60,407 nt of DNA from Rhodocyclaceae bacterium (GCA_030824275.1 JAVBXY010000037.1:1-60407), one strand, 5' to 3'; numbered from the stretch's first letter, positions 28,347 to 37,950 are shown. The notes: generated by a model not told the origin, from the sequence alone. Made by a program: numbers and translations.

Positions 28347-31300
28347 GTGAAAAAAATCCGCAGCCTGCTCGTTGCCAACCGCAGCGAGATCGCCATCCGC
28401 GTCATGCGCGCCGCCAATGAAATGGGTATCCGCACTGTCGGCATCTTCGCCAACGAAGACCGCTTTGCCCTGCACCGCTTCAAGGCCGACGAAAGCTATC
28501 TGGTCGGCGAAGGCAAGAAGCCGATTTCGGCCTATCTCGACATCGAAGACATCCTGCGCGTGGCGAAGGAAGCCAAGGTGGACGCGATCCATCCCGGTTA
28601 CGGTTTCCTCTCCGAGAACCCGGATTTCGCCGATGCCTGCGCCCGCGAAGGCATCGTCTTCATCGGCCCCTCGCCGACGGTGATGCGCACCCTGGGCAAC
28701 AAGGTGGCGGCGCGGCAGGCGGCCATCGCCGCCGGCGTGGCCGTGGTGCCGGCCACCGGCGCCTTGCCCGACGACCCTGTGGCGATCCGCGCGGCGGCGC
28801 TTGAGGTCGGCTACCCGCTGATGCTCAAGGCCAGTTGGGGCGGCGGCGGGCGCGGCATGCGCGTGATCGAAAGCGAAGCCCAGCTCGACGAGCAGGTGGC
28901 GGCCGGCAAGCGCGAGGCCCTGGCGGCTTTCGGCAACGGCGAGGTGTATCTGGAGAAGCTGGTGCGCCGCGCCCGTCACGTCGAAGTGCAGGTGATGGGC
29001 GACACGCATGGCAACCTGATCCATCTGTTCGAGCGCGACTGCTCGGTGCAGCGGCGCAACCAGAAGGTGGTCGAGCGCGCCCCGGCGCCCTATCTCGACG
29101 ACAGCCGTCGCGCCGCCCTGTGCGAATCGGCCTTGAAACTCTGCCGTAAGGTCGGCTACACCCATGCCGGCACCGTCGAATTTCTGATGGATGCCGACAG
29201 CGGCGAGTTCTTCTTCATCGAAGTCAATCCGCGCATCCAGGTCGAGCACACGGTGACCGAGGAAGTCACCGGCGTGGACATCGTCAAGGCGCAGATCAAC
29301 GTCAGCCAGGGCGCCCGCATCGGCGACCCGCAGCACGGCATCCCCGCCCAGCAGGACGTACGCCTGCACGGCCACGCCCTGCAATGCCGCGTGACTACCG
29401 AAGACCCGGAAAAGAACTTCGCCCCGGACTACGGCCGCATCACCGCCTACCGCAGCGCTGCCGGTTTCGGCATCCGCCTCGACGCCGGCACGGCCTACAG
29501 CGGCGCCATCATCACGCCCTTCTTCGATTCGCTGCTGGTCAAGGTCACCGCCTGGGGCCACGACCCGGCCGAGGCCATCCACCGCATGGACCGCGCCCTG
29601 CGCGAGTTCCGCATCCGCGGCCTGGCGACCAACCTGCACTTCCTCGAAAACGTCATCCGCCATCCGCAATTTCTCAATGGCGAATGCATCACCCGCTTCA
29701 TCGACGAGACGCCGGAACTGTTCCACTTCCCGGTGCGCCGCGACCGCGCCACCAAGCTGCTGCGTTTCCTCGGCGAAGTGACGGTGAACGGCAACCCGGA
29801 AATGAAGGGTCGCAAGAAGCCTGAACATGCTTTGGCGCCAGCGATGAAACCCAAGCGTGGCGGCAACGGCCCGATTCCCGAAGGCACTCGCGACCGCCTC
29901 AAAAAACTCGGCCCCGCCGGCTTCGCCCAGTGGCTGCGCGCCAATCCGCAGGTGATGCTTACCGACACCAGCATGCGCGACGCCCACCAGTCCCTGTTCG
30001 CCACGCGCATGCGCAGCCACGACATGGTCGCCGTCGCGCCCCATTACGCGCGCCTGCTGCCCAATCTGCTGTCCATGGAATGCTGGGGCGGCGCGACTTT
30101 CGACGTGGCGATGCGCTTCCTCAAGGAAGACCCCTGGGAGCGTCTCGCTGCCTTGCGCGAGCGGGTGCCCAACATCCCCTTCCAGATGCTGCTGCGCTCG
30201 GCCAATGCGGTCGGTTACGCCAATTACCCGGACAACGTGGTGCAGTTCTTCATTCGCCAGGCTGCGGAAGCCGGCGTGGACATCTTCCGCGTCTTCGATT
30301 CGCTGAACTGGGTGGACAACATGCGCGTCGCCATGGACGCGGTGATCGAGTCCGGCGGCGTCTGCGAAGGCGCCATCTGCTATACCGGCGACATCTTCGA
30401 CACGAAGCGCCCCAAGTTCGACCTAAAGTATTACGTGACGATGGCCAAGCAGTTGGAAAAGGCCGGCGCGCACATCCTCGGCATCAAGGACATGGCCGGC
30501 GTCTGTCGGCCCCGCGCCATCAGCACCCTGGTCAAAGCCTTGCGCGAAGAAACCGGTCTGCCGATCCACTTCCACACCCACGACACCTCCGGCATCGCCG
30601 CCGCCTCGGTGCTGGCGGCGGTGGAAGCCGGCGTGGACGCCGTGGACGGCGCCCTCGATGCCCTCTCCGGCCTCACCTCTCAGCCCAATCTGACGGCGAT
30701 TGCCGACGCTCTGGCCGGCACCGCGCGCGCGCCGGACGTGGACACCGACGCCATGCGCGAAATCTCCGACTACTGGGAAGGCGTGCGCCGCTTCTACGCC
30801 CCCTTCGAGGCCGACATCCGCGCCGGCACCTCCGACGTTTATCGCCACGAAATGCCCGGCGGCCAATACACCAACCTGCGCGAACAGGCCCGCGCCATGG
30901 GCCTCGAACACCGCTGGCCGGAAGTCTCCCGCGCCTATGCTGATGTCAATCGTTTGTTCGGCGACATCGTCAAGGTCACGCCGACCTCCAAGGTGGTCGG
31001 CGACATGGCCCTGTTCATGGTCGCCAACGACCTGAGCCCGGCGGCGGTGGAAGACCCGGCGCGCGACGTCGCCTTCCCCGAATCCGTGGTCTCCCTGTTC
31101 AAGGGCGAACTCGGCCGCCCGCCCGAGGGCTTCCCCTCAGCGCTATCGGCCAAGATCCTGCAAGGCCAGGAACCGTTGACGGATCGTCCCGGCAAGGACT
31201 TGCCGCCGGTGGACCTGGAGGCCGAACGCGCCAAGGCCGAGAAGGCCGTCGGCCGTCATCTCGACGACAACGACCTCGCCTCCTACCTGATGTACCCCAA

Positions 31301-31814
31301 GGTCTTCGCCGACTTCGCCGCCCACCAGCGCAGCTATGGCGATGTCAGCCTGCTACCGACGCCGGTGTTCTTCAACGGCCTCGAACAAGGCGGCGAGATC
31401 GCCGTCGAGATCGATCCCGGCAAGACCCTGGTGATCCGCCTGCAAGGCAGCGCCGAGGTCAGCGATGACGATGGCGAGGGCAGCAAACTGTTCTTCGAAC
31501 TCAACGGCCAGCCGCGCGCCGTGCGCGTCGCCCGCGTCCGCGCTGGTGTTGCCGCTGGCGCCGTCCGCCGCGAGAAGCTCAAGGCCGAGGACGGCAACCC
31601 CGACCACGTCGGCGCGCCAATGCCGGGCGCCGTGGTCACCGTCTCGGTAAAAGCCGGGCAGAAGGTGCGGCGCGGCGATCCGCTGGTTTCCATCGAAGCA
31701 ATGAAAATGGAAACCGTGGTCCGCGCCGAACGCGACGCCACCGTCGCCGAGGTGTATGCCACGCCGAACATGGCGGTGAGCCCGAAGGATCTGCTGCTGC
31801 GGCTGAGCGCTTGA
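28347..31814 (+). CDS. pycA: Pyruvate carboxylase
   Basis: This 1155-residue, single-chain enzyme makes oxaloacetate from pyruvate, bicarbonate and ATP. The biotin carboxylase domain (about 1-450) has KASWGGGGRGM and FFFIEVNPRIQVEHTVTEE. The carboxyltransferase domain (about 530-800) has DTSMRDAHQSLFATRMR, and the biotin-carrier end has EAMKMET with the biotinyl lysine at 1120. The start is GTG at 28347, with AGGAG 8 bases upstream. It follows the lut regulator on the same strand after 90 bases; it could convert lactate-derived pyruvate for the TCA cycle. Confidence 0.95.
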   Translation: MKKIRSLLVANRSEIAIRVMRAANEMGIRTVGIFANEDRFALHRFKADESYLVGEGKKPISAYLDIEDILRVAKEAKVDAIHPGYGFLSENPDFADACAREGIVFIGPSPTVMRTLGNKVAARQAAIAAGVAVVPATGALPDDPVAIRAAALEVGYPLMLKASWGGGGRGMRVIESEAQLDEQVAAGKREALAAFGNGEVYLEKLVRRARHVEVQVMGDTHGNLIHLFERDCSVQRRNQKVVERAPAPYLDDSRRAALCESALKLCRKVGYTHAGTVEFLMDADSGEFFFIEVNPRIQVEHTVTEEVTGVDIVKAQINVSQGARIGDPQHGIPAQQDVRLHGHALQCRVTTEDPEKNFAPDYGRITAYRSAAGFGIRLDAGTAYSGAIITPFFDSLLVKVTAWGHDPAEAIHRMDRALREFRIRGLATNLHFLENVIRHPQFLNGECITRFIDETPELFHFPVRRDRATKLLRFLGEVTVNGNPEMKGRKKPEHALAPAMKPKRGGNGPIPEGTRDRLKKLGPAGFAQWLRANPQVMLTDTSMRDAHQSLFATRMRSHDMVAVAPHYARLLPNLLSMECWGGATFDVAMRFLKEDPWERLAALRERVPNIPFQMLLRSANAVGYANYPDNVVQFFIRQAAEAGVDIFRVFDSLNWVDNMRVAMDAVIESGGVCEGAICYTGDIFDTKRPKFDLKYYVTMAKQLEKAGAHILGIKDMAGVCRPRAISTLVKALREETGLPIHFHTHDTSGIAAASVLAAVEAGVDAVDGALDALSGLTSQPNLTAIADALAGTARAPDVDTDAMREISDYWEGVRRFYAPFEADIRAGTSDVYRHEMPGGQYTNLREQARAMGLEHRWPEVSRAYADVNRLFGDIVKVTPTSKVVGDMALFMVANDLSPAAVEDPARDVAFPESVVSLFKGELGRPPEGFPSALSAKILQGQEPLTDRPGKDLPPVDLEAERAKAEKAVGRHLDDNDLASYLMYPKVFADFAAHQRSYGDVSLLPTPVFFNGLEQGGEIAVEIDPGKTLVIRLQGSAEVSDDDGEGSKLFFELNGQPRAVRVARVRAGVAAGAVRREKLKAEDGNPDHVGAPMPGAVVTVSVKAGQKVRRGDPLVSIEAMKMETVVRAERDATVAEVYATPNMAVSPKDLLLRLSA

Positions 31815-31831
31815 CACACGGCGCGAAGGCC

Positions 31832-31854
31832 TGCCGCCCGCGCTCTGCGGCAGT
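31832..31854 (+). terminator. Terminator-like hairpin after pycA
   Basis: CTGCCGC and GCGGCAG form a perfect 7-bp stem with a 9-base loop 18 bases after the pycA stop. Only a weak U-rich tail (TTCCTGTGT) follows. Confidence 0.5.
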
Positions 31855-31867
31855 TCCTGTGTCCTAC

Positions 31868-32299
31868 TCAGGCACCTAGGGTAATCCTCAGAATATCCCG
31901 ACAAAAAATCGCCGGTGTAACGATACGGGTGCGGCCGTAGTGTCCCCGTTGCAAGAGACCGGCACGCCGGTCCCCCGTGACCAGTACATCTGCGTTGCAA
32001 GCTGAGGCCAATGCCAGCAGAAAGGCATCGTCGGGGTCATCGGTTTCAATGCCCCTTTCACGCGGATCGTCGACCAGGCAAACCCGTTGCAAATGATTGA
32101 GCAAGGCGCCGACACGGTGCCCTTGCAAGATACGTTGCAGCTTCGGATAGCGACTGGCGCGGCGGATTTCATCAATTTGATGCTGGCTGACCGCCAGTTC
32201 GAAGCGCCCCTCACGCCATGCCTCAAGCAAGGCATGCGGCGGGGAGTGCGGGGAAATCAGGGCAGAAAACAGGACATTGCTGTCGAGCACCACCCGCAT
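31868..32299 (-). CDS. PIN-domain toxin (type II TA)
   Basis: This 143-residue PIN_3-type protein has the acidic metal-binding positions in LDSNVLFSALI (N-terminus), DDPDDAFLLALA and DVLVTGDRR. Such toxins are usually RNases. Its ATG (32299) overlaps the antitoxin stop as ATGA, the standard antitoxin-first arrangement. Confidence 0.85.
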   Translation of the reverse strand: MRVVLDSNVLFSALISPHSPPHALLEAWREGRFELAVSQHQIDEIRRASRYPKLQRILQGHRVGALLNHLQRVCLVDDPRERGIETDDPDDAFLLALASACNADVLVTGDRRAGLLQRGHYGRTRIVTPAIFCRDILRITLGA

Positions 32300-32538
32300 C
32301 AAGCCGCCTTGGCCCAGCCCAGGGCCTCTTCAATGGCTAGTTCGATCTGTTCTGGCGAGGCGCCGGAATTTTGTGCCTTGATGATACGGGCCGTTTCGTC
32401 GAAGACCCGCGCACGCACCGCCTCTTCGATGAATCGCGACAAGTCGCCCTTGCGTCCGCCGCCCTGGCTGACCAGCAGCATGCGCAAGGCCTGATCGGTT
32501 TCCGCAGAAACCGCAATATTCCAGCGCACAGTTTCCAT
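32299..32538 (-). CDS. RHH-type antitoxin
   Basis: This 79-residue protein (METVRWNIAVSAETDQALRM at the start) has a ribbon-helix-helix N-terminus, with RWNIAVSAETDQALR as the DNA-binding strand plus helix and GDLSRFIEEAVR as the second helix. The acidic C-terminus would wrap the toxin. AAAGGA, 6 bases before ATG 32538, decides the start over the ATG two codons upstream, which lies against that site. It probably autoregulates the pair through the inverted repeat at 32569-32591. Confidence 0.82.
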   Translation of the reverse strand: METVRWNIAVSAETDQALRMLLVSQGGGRKGDLSRFIEEAVRARVFDETARIIKAQNSGASPEQIELAIEEALGWAKAA

Positions 32539-32568
32539 GATCATTCCTTTGGCAGATAGGTTGATAGA

Positions 32569-32591
32569 CGTATACACACCGAACTTATACG
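32569..32591. promoter_or_regulatory. Inverted repeat, candidate TA operator
   Basis: CGTATA and TATACG flank an AT-rich spacer about 30 bases upstream of the antitoxin start. Ribbon-helix-helix antitoxins usually bind such promoter repeats. Confidence 0.5.
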
Positions 32592-32670
32592 CCGTCGACG
32601 CCCAAGTAGTCAAGGTCGCATCCGACCCAAAAGTCACCCTGCCAGCCCCAGCATGCCGCTTCCCGCACTG

Positions 32671-32689
32671 AATCGCCAGCGTCGACTTT
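32671..32689 (-). repeat. Degenerate partial copy of the dispersed repeat
   Basis: The minus strand reads AAAGTCGACGCTGGCGATT. It matches the first half of the repeat with one change; the second half is not recognisable. It lies in the gap upstream of the EamA gene. Confidence 0.45.
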
Positions 32690-32736
32690 GGCATGGCGCC
32701 AGCGATGCCCGCTTGCTCGTGGTAAAACCCCGCCCC

Positions 32737-33669
32737 ATGCATCTCTCGCCCCGCATCATCCTCATGCTTTCCGGCCCACCGCTGATGTGGGCCTGCAATG
32801 CCGTACTCGGCCGCATGACCGTAGGCAGCATCGACCCACTCTGGCTCAACGCCCTGCGCTGGCTGGTGGCCTTCGCCCTGCTCCTGCCTTTGGGCTGGGC
32901 GGCCGTCGGCACGCCCGAGGCCCGCGCTGCGATCCGGCTGCGCTGGCGTTACCTGACGGTCATCGGCCTGATCGGCATCGGCGGCTACAACGCCCTGCAA
33001 TACATGGCCCTGCAAACCAGCACACCGCTCAACGTGACTCTGATCGCCTCCAGCTCGCCGGTGTGGACCTTGCTGATCGGCGCCCTGGCCTTCGGCATCC
33101 ATCCCAATCGCATGCAACTGATCGGCGCCGTGCTGTCGCTCGCCGGCGTCGCCCTGGTGCTGTCGCGCGGCGACCCGGTGGCGCTGCTGCACATTCATTT
33201 CGTCCGTGGCGACCTCTACATCCTGCTCGCCATCATGGGCTGGTCGCTCTACACCTGGATGCTCGCCCGGCCGCCCGCGCACATGAGCGGCGCGCAACGA
33301 CCGGGCTGGAACTGGGCCGAATTCCTCGTCGCCCAGTGCGTCTTCGGCATCTGCGGCGCCGTCGGTGCCGCCGTGGTCGGCGACATGGTGGCCCCTTCCG
33401 CACCCACACAATGGTCGTGGTTCCTGGTGTTCACCGTGCTCTTCGTCGCCGTCGGCCCATCGATCATCGCCTATCGCCTCTGGGGCCTCGCCGTGCAGGA
33501 AGCCGGCCCGGCCATGGCGGCGATCTTCTACAACCTCACGCCCCTGTTCGCCGCCCTGCTCTCCGCCGCCCTCATCGGCGAATGGCCGCAGCCCTTCCAT
33601 ATCATCGCCTTCGCCCTGATCGTCGCCGGCATTCTGGTGTCCTCGCGAGGCGCGCCTAAAGCAAGCTGA
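32737..33669 (+). CDS. EamA/DMT-family transporter
   Basis: This protein of about 310 residues has ten hydrophobic segments in two five-helix EamA repeats (PPLMWACNAVLGRM in the first, LTPLFAALLSAALIGEW in the second). Drug/metabolite transporters of this kind usually export metabolites or amino acids; the substrate is unknown. The start at 32737 (MHLSPRI) is chosen because upstream codons lack hydrophobic character and include the degenerate repeat. Confidence 0.82.
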   Translation: MHLSPRIILMLSGPPLMWACNAVLGRMTVGSIDPLWLNALRWLVAFALLLPLGWAAVGTPEARAAIRLRWRYLTVIGLIGIGGYNALQYMALQTSTPLNVTLIASSSPVWTLLIGALAFGIHPNRMQLIGAVLSLAGVALVLSRGDPVALLHIHFVRGDLYILLAIMGWSLYTWMLARPPAHMSGAQRPGWNWAEFLVAQCVFGICGAVGAAVVGDMVAPSAPTQWSWFLVFTVLFVAVGPSIIAYRLWGLAVQEAGPAMAAIFYNLTPLFAALLSAALIGEWPQPFHIIAFALIVAGILVSSRGAPKAS

Positions 33670-33753
33670 GGTCTGTATTGCCCCTGCGATGCTCGGGGTT
33701 GAATGTCGCTGCCGTGCCCCCAACTGCAAGCGGCCCCATCACCCCAACTTCCC

Positions 33754-34971
33754 ATGAAACAACACGCCGCCATCGGCCCCGATGAGCCGCTCATCGACCG
33801 CCCCGCAGCCCGTCCCCGAATTCCCCTGCGCTTCATCCTCACCGCCACCACGCTGATCGGCCTGCTGCACGCCTACATCGGCGCTCGCATCCTGCCGGCC
33901 CTGGAAGTCGGCTCTGGTGGTACGGCAATTGGCATCGCTCTGCTCGTGCTGTCCACGCTGCTCGTGCCCCTGGGCCTGCTCGCCCGCCTGCTGGCCGGGC
34001 GCATGCACGAACACCTCGCCACCGCCCTCACCTGGGCCGGCCTGATCGCCGGCGGCCTGGCCTCTTCGCTGCTGGTGCTGACGGTGCTGCGCGACATTCT
34101 GCTGCTGCCCGCCCTCGCCCTGCTCGACTACCCGACCATGAGCACGCTGCAAACCGCATCCGCCTGGGGCGTGCTTGGCCTTGCGCTGGCGTTCACCCTG
34201 GTCGGATTGATCAACGCCCGGCGCGCACCCAGCCTCGTCGAGATCGACATCCCTCTGGCCGGCCTGCCGGCGGCCCTGCACGGATTCCGCATCGCCCAGA
34301 TCAGCGACATCCACGTCGGCCCCACCATCAAGCGCGCCTTCCTCGAACGCATCGTCGCCCGCGTCAATGGGCTGGAAGCGCAACTCGTTGCCATCACCGG
34401 CGACCTCGTGGATGGCAGCGTCCGCGACCTCGCCGCGCACACCGAAGTTCTGCGCGAACTGCGCGCCACCTACGGCGCCTATTTCGTCACCGGCAACCAC
34501 GAGTACTACTCCGGCGCCGACGCCTGGGTGCGCGAACTGCGGCAACTCGGCATCGCGGTGCTGCAAAACGAACACGTCGTCCTGCGCCACGACGGCGCCG
34601 ATCTCGTACTGGCCGGCGTCACCGACTACTCCGCCCACCACTTCAGCGAAGACCAACGCAGCGATCCCCTCGCCGCCATCCACGGCGCGCCGGAATCCGC
34701 CGCCAAAATCCTGCTCGCCCATCAGCCCCGCTCCGCCCCCGCCGCCGAGGCCGCGGGCTTCCACCTTCAACTCTCCGGCCATACCCACGGCGGCCAGTTC
34801 TTCCCCTGGAATTTCTTCGTCCGCCTGCAACAGCCCTATACCGCCGGCCTGCACCAGCTGAACAAGCTATGGGTCTATACAAGCCGGGGCACCGGCTATT
34901 GGGGACCACCGAAGCGGCTGGGCGCGCCGGCGGAAATCACGCTGTTGCGATTGGTGACGGCGACGGATTGA
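33754..34971 (+). CDS. Membrane-anchored metallophosphoesterase
   Basis: This protein of about 405 residues has four to five N-terminal membrane segments and a calcineurin-like phosphoesterase domain with the metal motifs SDIHVG, GDLVDG, GNHEYY and SGHTHGGQ. It resembles YkuE/YaeI-like phosphodiesterases. The active domain probably faces the cytoplasm or periplasm next to the membrane. ATG 33754 is likely; an ATG at 33703 is also in frame. A repeat copy (33904-33930) encodes EVGSGGTA in the loop between the first two membrane segments. Confidence 0.83.
   Translation: MKQHAAIGPDEPLIDRPAARPRIPLRFILTATTLIGLLHAYIGARILPALEVGSGGTAIGIALLVLSTLLVPLGLLARLLAGRMHEHLATALTWAGLIAGGLASSLLVLTVLRDILLLPALALLDYPTMSTLQTASAWGVLGLALAFTLVGLINARRAPSLVEIDIPLAGLPAALHGFRIAQISDIHVGPTIKRAFLERIVARVNGLEAQLVAITGDLVDGSVRDLAAHTEVLRELRATYGAYFVTGNHEYYSGADAWVRELRQLGIAVLQNEHVVLRHDGADLVLAGVTDYSAHHFSEDQRSDPLAAIHGAPESAAKILLAHQPRSAPAAEAAGFHLQLSGHTHGGQFFPWNFFVRLQQPYTAGLHQLNKLWVYTSRGTGYWGPPKRLGAPAEITLLRLVTATD
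33904..33930 (+). repeat. Dispersed repeat copy inside the phosphoesterase CDS
   Basis: The copy reads GAAGTCGGCTCTGG, TGG, then TACGGCAATT. It shares the TCT variant with the intergenic copy at 34982, just past the end of the same gene. In frame it encodes EVGSGGTA. Confidence 0.75.
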
Positions 34972-34981
34972 TCTGAATCTG

Positions 34982-35010
34982 AAAAGTCGGCTCTGGCGTG
35001 ACGGCGTCTG
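34982..35010 (+). repeat. Dispersed repeat, intergenic copy
   Basis: The copy reads AAAAGTCGGCTCTGGCGT, then GACGGCGTCTG, 11 bases after the phosphoesterase stop codon. Confidence 0.8.
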
Positions 35011-35082
35011 TACACGGTTTTTCCAGCGTGGAACTCCGATAATGGCGGCCATTCGTTTTGAACGCTCTTCAGGAATTCCCGC

Positions 35083-37275
35083 ATGGAAATCAAGGTTAAC
35101 TTTCTCGACAAGCTTCGTCTTGAAGCCAAGTTCGACGACTTCACAGTAATCGCCGATCAACCCATCCGCTACAAAGGCGATGGCTCGGCGCCGGGGCCCT
35201 TCGATTACTTCCTGGCCTCCTCGGCCTTGTGTGCGGCCTACTTCGTGAAGCTGTACTGCGAAACCCGCAACATCCCTACCGACAACATCCGCCTGTCGCA
35301 GAACAACATTGTCGATCCCGAAAATCGCTACCAGCAGATTTTCAAGATTCAGGTCGAGTTGCCGGCGGACATTTCCGCCAAGGACCGCCAGGGAATTTTG
35401 CGTTCCATCGAGCGTTGCACGGTGAAGAAGGTGGTGCAGACCGGGCCGGAGTTCGTGATCGAGGAAGTGGAAAACCTGGATGCCGATGCCCAATCCTTGC
35501 TGATGCTGAACCCAGCATCGGATGCGAGCACCTATATCGCCGGCAAGGATCTACCGCTGGAGCAGACCATCGCCAATATGTCGGGCGTTCTGGCGGGCCT
35601 GGGCATCAAGATCGAAATCGCTTCATGGCGCAATCTGGTTCCCAATGTGTGGTCGCTGCACATCCGCGACGCCCACTCGCCGATGTGTTTCACCAACGGC
35701 AAGGGCGCGACCAAGGAAAGTGCATTGGCGTCGGCGCTGGGCGAATACATCGAGCGACTGAATTGCAATCATTTCTACAACGACCAGTTCTGGGGCGAAG
35801 ACATCGCCAACGCCGCCTTCGTCCATTACCCGGACGAACGCTGGCTCAAGCCCGGCCCCAAAGACAAGCTGCCAGCAGGAATTCTCGACCAGCATTGTTT
35901 GCAGATTTACAACCCCGACGGCGAGCTGCGCGGCTCGCATCTGTACGACACCAACTCCGGCAACGTGGAGCGCGGCATCTGTGCGCTGCCCTATGTGCGC
36001 CAGTCGGACGGCGAGACGGTGTATTTCCCCTCCAACCTGATCGACAACCTCTTCCTCAGCAACGGCATGAGCGCCGGCAACACGCTGGCCGAAGCGCAGG
36101 TGCAATGCCTCTCCGAAATCTTCGAGCGGGCGGTGAAGCGCGAAATCCTGGAAGGCGAAATCGCACTGCCCGATGTGCCGCCCGACGTGCTGGCAAAGTA
36201 CCCCGGCATTCAGGCCGGGATACAGGCCCTGGAAGAACAAGGCTTTCCGGTACTGGTGAAAGATGCGTCGCTGGGCGGCGAGTTTCCCGTGATGTGCGTC
36301 ACCTTGATGAACCCGCGTACCGGCGGCGTGTTTGCGTCCTTCGGCGCGCACCCCAGCTTCGAGGTCGCACTGGAACGCAGTCTTACCGAGTTGCTGCAGG
36401 GCCGCAGCTTTGAAGGCCTGAACGACTTGCCCCGGCCCACCTTCGAAAGCAATGCCGTCACCGAACCGAACAACTTTGTCGAACACTTCATCGATTCCAG
36501 CGGCGTGGTGTCCTGGCGTTTTTTCAGCGCCAAGGCCGATTACGACTTTGTCGAGTGGGACTTTTCCGGCCACGGTGAAAATTCCAATGCCGACGAAGCC
36601 GCGACGCTGTTCGACATTCTTGACGACATGGGCAAGGAAGTTTACATGGCCGTGTATGACCAACTTGGCGCAACAGCCTGTCGCATATTGGTGCCGGGTT
36701 ATTCGGAGGTCTATCCGATAGAGGATCTAATCTGGGACAACACCAACAAGGCCCTGTCCTTCCGCGCCGACATACTGAACCTGCATCGTCTCGACGACGC
36801 CAGCCTGGCTGCACTGCTCGAACGCCTGGAAGACAGCGAACTGGATGATTACACCGACATCATCACCCTGATCGGCATCGAATTCGACGAAAACACGGCC
36901 TGGGGCCAACTCACGATTCTGGAGTTGAAGCTGCTGATCAATCTCGCCTTGAAGCAATTCGACGCCGCACACGAACTGGTGGAAAGCTTCCTGCAATACA
37001 ACGAAAACACGGTCGAGCGCGGATTGTTCTATCAGGCCCTGAACGTGGTGCTGGAGGTGCTGCTCGACGACGAGCTGGAACTGGCCGACTATGAAGCCAA
37101 TTTCCGCCGCATGTTCGGCGACGCACGGATGGATGCGGTGCTGGGCTCGGTGGACGGCAACGTGCGCTTCTTCGGCTTGACGCCAACGAGCATGAAACTG
37201 GAAGGACTGGACAGGCACCAGCGCCTGATCGATAGCTACAAAAAACTGCACAAGGCGCGAACGGACCTAATGTGA
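35083..37275 (+). CDS. ycaO: OsmC domain-YcaO domain fusion protein
   Basis: This 730-residue protein has an N-terminal OsmC-like domain (about 1-135, with GDGSAPGPFDYFLASSALCAAY and a later RCTVKKV) fused to a YcaO domain (about 150-570) and a helical C-terminal extension. YcaO folds use ATP to activate amide backbones; E. coli YcaO, about 586 residues and lacking OsmC, is linked to beta-methylthiolation of ribosomal protein S12. The OsmC cysteines C50 and C112 are the usual peroxidatic pair positions. AGGAATTCCCGC precedes ATG 35083. The lipocalin gene starts inside the stop region (GTGA), so they form an operon. Confidence 0.85.
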   Translation: MEIKVNFLDKLRLEAKFDDFTVIADQPIRYKGDGSAPGPFDYFLASSALCAAYFVKLYCETRNIPTDNIRLSQNNIVDPENRYQQIFKIQVELPADISAKDRQGILRSIERCTVKKVVQTGPEFVIEEVENLDADAQSLLMLNPASDASTYIAGKDLPLEQTIANMSGVLAGLGIKIEIASWRNLVPNVWSLHIRDAHSPMCFTNGKGATKESALASALGEYIERLNCNHFYNDQFWGEDIANAAFVHYPDERWLKPGPKDKLPAGILDQHCLQIYNPDGELRGSHLYDTNSGNVERGICALPYVRQSDGETVYFPSNLIDNLFLSNGMSAGNTLAEAQVQCLSEIFERAVKREILEGEIALPDVPPDVLAKYPGIQAGIQALEEQGFPVLVKDASLGGEFPVMCVTLMNPRTGGVFASFGAHPSFEVALERSLTELLQGRSFEGLNDLPRPTFESNAVTEPNNFVEHFIDSSGVVSWRFFSAKADYDFVEWDFSGHGENSNADEAATLFDILDDMGKEVYMAVYDQLGATACRILVPGYSEVYPIEDLIWDNTNKALSFRADILNLHRLDDASLAALLERLEDSELDDYTDIITLIGIEFDENTAWGQLTILELKLLINLALKQFDAAHELVESFLQYNENTVERGLFYQALNVVLEVLLDDELELADYEANFRRMFGDARMDAVLGSVDGNVRFFGLTPTSMKLEGLDRHQRLIDSYKKLHKARTDLM

Positions 37276-37838
37276 AAGCGAATTTGTTTGCCCTGCTGTT
37301 CTCCCTATGCTCCCTGACAGCCCTTGCAGGGGACGCCGCATCAGGAAGCACCGGGCAGCCCGCCGACAAGGCCTTGAGCACGATTCCCGAGCTGGATGTC
37401 CCACGTTACATGGGTACCTGGTATGAAATCGCCAAATTCCCCAACTGGTTCCAGAGGAAATGCGTGAGCGGGACCAAGGCGGAATACAGCCTCAACAGCG
37501 ACGGCACGGTGAAAGTCATCAACCGTTGCAAGCTCGACAGCGGGGAAATGATCGAAGCCATCGGCGCCGCCAAGCAAATCGGCCCTGCCTCGTCGCCCAA
37601 ACTGAAAGTCCGCTTCGCGCCCGGGTGGATTTCATTTCTACCGTTCGTGTGGGGCGACTACTGGGTCATCGACCTGGATACGCGTTACCAGATCGTTGCG
37701 GTCAGCGAACCGAAACGAGAGTATTTGTGGATTCTGTCCAGAAAGCCGAGCATTGACCCGGTTGAATACAAGAACCTGCTGGCCAGACTGGCTAAACAGG
37801 GTTTTGACCTGAGCAAACTCGAAGTCACCAAGCAGTGA
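37272..37838 (+). CDS. blc: Bacterial lipocalin (Blc-like)
   Basis: This 188-residue protein has a signal peptide (MKANLFALLFSLCSLTALAG) and the lipocalin first motif YMGTWYEIAKFPNWFQ (about 46-61). VIDLDTRYQIVAVSEPKREYLWILSR (in part YLWILSR) is the second conserved region. A cysteine at C13 exists but no clear LAGC lipobox is seen, so it may be soluble periplasmic, not a lipoprotein. The start is GTG at 37272, overlapping the YcaO stop by 4 bases. Confidence 0.87.
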   Translation: MKANLFALLFSLCSLTALAGDAASGSTGQPADKALSTIPELDVPRYMGTWYEIAKFPNWFQRKCVSGTKAEYSLNSDGTVKVINRCKLDSGEMIEAIGAAKQIGPASSPKLKVRFAPGWISFLPFVWGDYWVIDLDTRYQIVAVSEPKREYLWILSRKPSIDPVEYKNLLARLAKQGFDLSKLEVTKQ

Positions 37839-37917
37839 TTGATCGATAACGTCCAACAGGCCTACACCGGCGGCGCGTACCAAGTATCACCAAACGTGAT
37901 GTCAGCGAGGCACTCTG

Positions 37918-37946
37918 AAAAGTCGGCGATGGCGGTACGGCATTTG
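37918..37946 (+). repeat. Dispersed repeat copy at a gene breakpoint
   Basis: The copy reads AAAAGTCGGCGATGGCGG, then TACGGCATTTG. It ends 4 bases before the first recognisable codon of a truncated zeta-toxin-like gene. Confidence 0.8.
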
Positions 37947-37950
37947 TGAT

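Noticed and set aside
31905..31930. AAAATCGCCGGTGTAACGATACGGG resembling the dispersed repeat, within the PIN toxin 3' end (described here in two parts: AAAATCGCCGGTG and CGATACGGG)
   Set aside because: It needs a gap and several mismatches, and the core AGTCGGCGCTG is not preserved. It may be chance.
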